Assembly: GCA_964415045.1 (NCBI GenBank)
Contig: CAYPZL010000237.1
Location: 1 to 7,589, forward strand
Direction of reading: 5' to 3'
Source: CAYPZL01 sp964415045
GTDB lineage: Bacteria; Planctomycetota; Phycisphaerae; Sedimentisphaerales; Anaerobacaceae
Length of the DNA: 7,589 nucleotides
Under the pieces are notes generated by a model. It saw only the letters and a list, made by a program, of their open reading frames with translations. It searched no databases and was not told the origin of the DNA. Positions 5,880-7,589 of the stretch are shown here, piece by piece. Numbering within the stretch: position 1 is the stretch's first letter; the number at the start of each line of letters is the position of its first letter. Position numbers and translations under genes: made by a program.

Positions 5880-7589
5880 CTACGGACCGACATCATTGGG
5901 CTCCTCGGACTTGGCAATCCAAATGTCATCGACGTAGACCACTCCCGTGCCTCGGGGTGTCGCCGCGTTGAGGTCGCCGACGCCGACGGTCATCTTTCGG
6001 ACCGCATGCGGGTCCATGCCGGCGCCGGTGAAGTCGGCCATGGGCGTTTTCCACTCGGTCCATTCCGCGGTCGTGACGATGACGTCGTTGGGATGGGTTA
6101 CCGCGCCGCTCCGGCCCATGCTGTCCTCGATCACAACATACAGGGGAGCCGCGACGTTCGCCGCATCGCCCCGGATGTGAAGCACGACCGTATCGACGCC
6201 GTTGAGGGTCCAGTCCTGGGCTGTGTTCCAGGTGCGCCGGGCCTCCGAGCGGTAGGGCGTCGCGGTATTGTCGTAGTACAGGGGCATGGCCTGGTAGCCG
6301 CCGTGAACGTCTTCGATCTCGACGATCATCCCCTCGAAGTAGGGACTCTCCGGCGTCCAGATGTCGTGCCCGACGGCGGCCCCGGTGCGGTTGCCCGGAT
6401 GCCCGTCGGGGAAGAAGTCGTCTGCCGAATAGCCCAGGCCGTCCACCCAGGCCTGGAAAACGCGGTCGGGCGAATCGTTGGTGTATCCTTCGAAGTCATC
6501 GACGATGATGAAGTCGGCCGTGGTGAAGCCCCACACACAGCCCTGCCACGGACCGTCCGGGCTGGCCGCATTGACCTCGTCGACGCGCCAGTAGTAGCTC
6601 TTGTTCCATTCCAGCGGGCCGGGATCGAAGCTGGTCGCATCGAGGGCCTGCCGGCCGCGGTAGACGCCGGTGTCGGCGGGCGTGGCGTTGGCCACGGCTT
6701 CGGCGTCGTCACCGAAGTAAACGTCGTGCTCGGCGGCGCTGCCCCCGGCGGCCCAGCGCAGCAGCGGCGCCTGGGTGACATCGACAGCCGTGTGGGCCGG
6801 GTAGGGACTGGTAGACCGCACGGGTAGTTGCAGCCAGCCGGTGGGAATGATCTGCCGGCGAATGGACGGGCTCTGCCACGCCAGCCTGGCCACGGCATTT
6901 CCGCCGGTCTCGTACCACTCCATCTCCAGCAGGTAGAATTGCCCCGCGACGAGATCGACTTTCGCAATATCGTCGGTGACGCGGTAGTCCAGCCAGTTGT
7001 TGATGATCAGCCTGCCGTCGAGCCAGAGGCGAACGCCGTCCTCATGCGTGACGATCAACTGCACGTTTTCGGTGAAAGGCACCTCGAGATTGGCCGTCCA
7101 GCGGGCCGAGACATCGTCGCTCAGACCGCCGGCCACTTCACCGGCGCCCCAGTCGTGGTCGATGGTGTCCTCGATCTGAGCGAGAACGGGGTTGCCTTCC
7201 AACTCCGTCCCTCGGAAGTACTCGGCTTCCACACCGGCGCCGGGGCCCATCGTGGTGAAGCTCCAGATTTCCCCTTCATACATCACATCGTCGCCGACAT
7301 GCTCGTCAATGCGCCAGTAGTACGTCGTGTTCTCGGCCAGGGCGCCGGGGTCATATGTCATCGTATTTTGGCTGGCTTTTAGGGTGCTCTCTTCACCGGC
7401 GGCGACGGCGGCCTCGTCGGTCCCGAAGTACACGTCGTGCATCGTGGCGCCGCTGCCGGGATTCCAGGCCAGCTCCGCCTCGATATCGACCCACCTGGCC
7501 CCGTCCCATGGCTCGGGATCGCATGCGGTCAGCGGCGCGGCTCGAAAGCTCCACACGTCTCCTTCGTGCACGGTGACATTGTCGGCCTC
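5880..7589 (-). CDS. Secreted-type multi-domain PA14 / Fn3-like / jelly-roll protein, N-terminus cut by window edge
   Basis: Open from the right edge (first codon EADNVTV…) to TAG at 5880-5882; 569 residues visible. A GTG at 7571 is internal and not a start, because the frame continues through the edge inside an Fn3-like module. Visible order: the end of one module (HEGDVWSF); a full module about 20-112 (HDVYFGTD, YYWRIDE, GEIWSF); a PA14 domain about 117-256 with EAEYFRG, the hallmark HEDGVRLWLDG, and ARLAWQSP; another module about 259-360 (HDVYFGDD, YYWRVDE); and an uninterrupted C-terminal jelly-roll-like domain about 362-560 (IIVDDFEGYTN, GHDIW, MPLYYDN, EWTEWKTPMADF, GVVYVDDIWIA). It ends in EEPNDVGP, matching its neighbour. 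PA14 and such β-domains usually bind glycans, so a role in extracellular polysaccharide binding or degradation is inferred. Any catalytic domain would lie off the window. Confidence 0.88.
   Translation of the reverse strand, partial: EADNVTVHEGDVWSFRAAPLTACDPEPWDGARWVDIEAELAWNPGSGATMHDVYFGTDEAAVAAGEESTLKASQNTMTYDPGALAENTTYYWRIDEHVGDDVMYEGEIWSFTTMGPGAGVEAEYFRGTELEGNPVLAQIEDTIDHDWGAGEVAGGLSDDVSARWTANLEVPFTENVQLIVTHEDGVRLWLDGRLIINNWLDYRVTDDIAKVDLVAGQFYLLEMEWYETGGNAVARLAWQSPSIRRQIIPTGWLQLPVRSTSPYPAHTAVDVTQAPLLRWAAGGSAAEHDVYFGDDAEAVANATPADTGVYRGRQALDATSFDPGPLEWNKSYYWRVDEVNAASPDGPWQGCVWGFTTADFIIVDDFEGYTNDSPDRVFQAWVDGLGYSADDFFPDGHPGNRTGAAVGHDIWTPESPYFEGMIVEIEDVHGGYQAMPLYYDNTATPYRSEARRTWNTAQDWTLNGVDTVVLHIRGDAANVAAPLYVVIEDSMGRSGAVTHPNDVIVTTAEWTEWKTPMADFTGAGMDPHAVRKMTVGVGDLNAATPRGTGVVYVDDIWIAKSEEPNDVGP
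6180..6506. repeat. Paralogous DNA block B (jelly-roll first half)
   Basis: This is the counterpart of 3436-3756 in the upstream paralogue, in the same orientation and with high codon-level similarity. Here the reading continues directly into the second half of the domain, without the DUF1349-like segment. Confidence 0.7.

Overview
This is a GC-rich bacterial window that looks like a planctomycete, most likely of the Phycisphaerae/Sedimentisphaerales type. The main clue is a pair of large secreted-type proteins. They are built from repeated Fn3-like modules (…HDVYFGTD…YYWR[IV]DE…GDVWSF…), PA14 domains and a C-terminal jelly-roll-like domain, an architecture very common in that phylum. The taxonomic call is inference from family style and not from a marker gene.

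Layout, left to right. (1) A macro-domain protein on the minus strand runs off the left edge (1-481). (2) About 415 bases follow without a convincing intact gene. Near their right end a short plus-strand reading frame (732-857) looks like the tail of a decayed gene. (3) A minus-strand GT4-type glycosyltransferase lies at 898-1941. (4) A divergent intergenic region contains a small perfect hairpin and a short REP/IS-like motif. It is followed by a small, relatively AT-rich plus-strand gene (2092-2427) of the DUF1493 / acyl-carrier-like type. (5) A structure-rich gap (2428-2574) holds a strong GC-rich terminator hairpin. (6) Two tandem minus-strand paralogues follow. The transcriptionally upstream one (5880-7589) runs off the right edge and is intact as far as visible. 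The downstream one (2575-5818) has a clear signal peptide and an ideal ribosome binding site, but it is broken twice.

The best observation is in the downstream paralogue. It would be one continuous protein of about 1,079 residues except for two small lesions. One is a 4-bp tandem duplication (ATCC ATCC on the plus strand, 5609-5616) that shifts the frame near residue 69. The other is a TAG exactly where the module's conserved Trp (TGG) should be (4780-4782, restored residue 345). Its paralogue also shows that a DUF1349-like domain of about 170 residues sits inside the C-terminal jelly-roll-like domain of one copy and not the other.

The two secreted paralogues probably form one transcription unit (61-base gap, same strand) ending at the 2499-2525 terminator. 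The glycosyltransferase, macro-domain and DUF1493 genes have no visible functional link to them. I found no tRNA, rRNA, CRISPR array, intact transposase or recognisable defence system.
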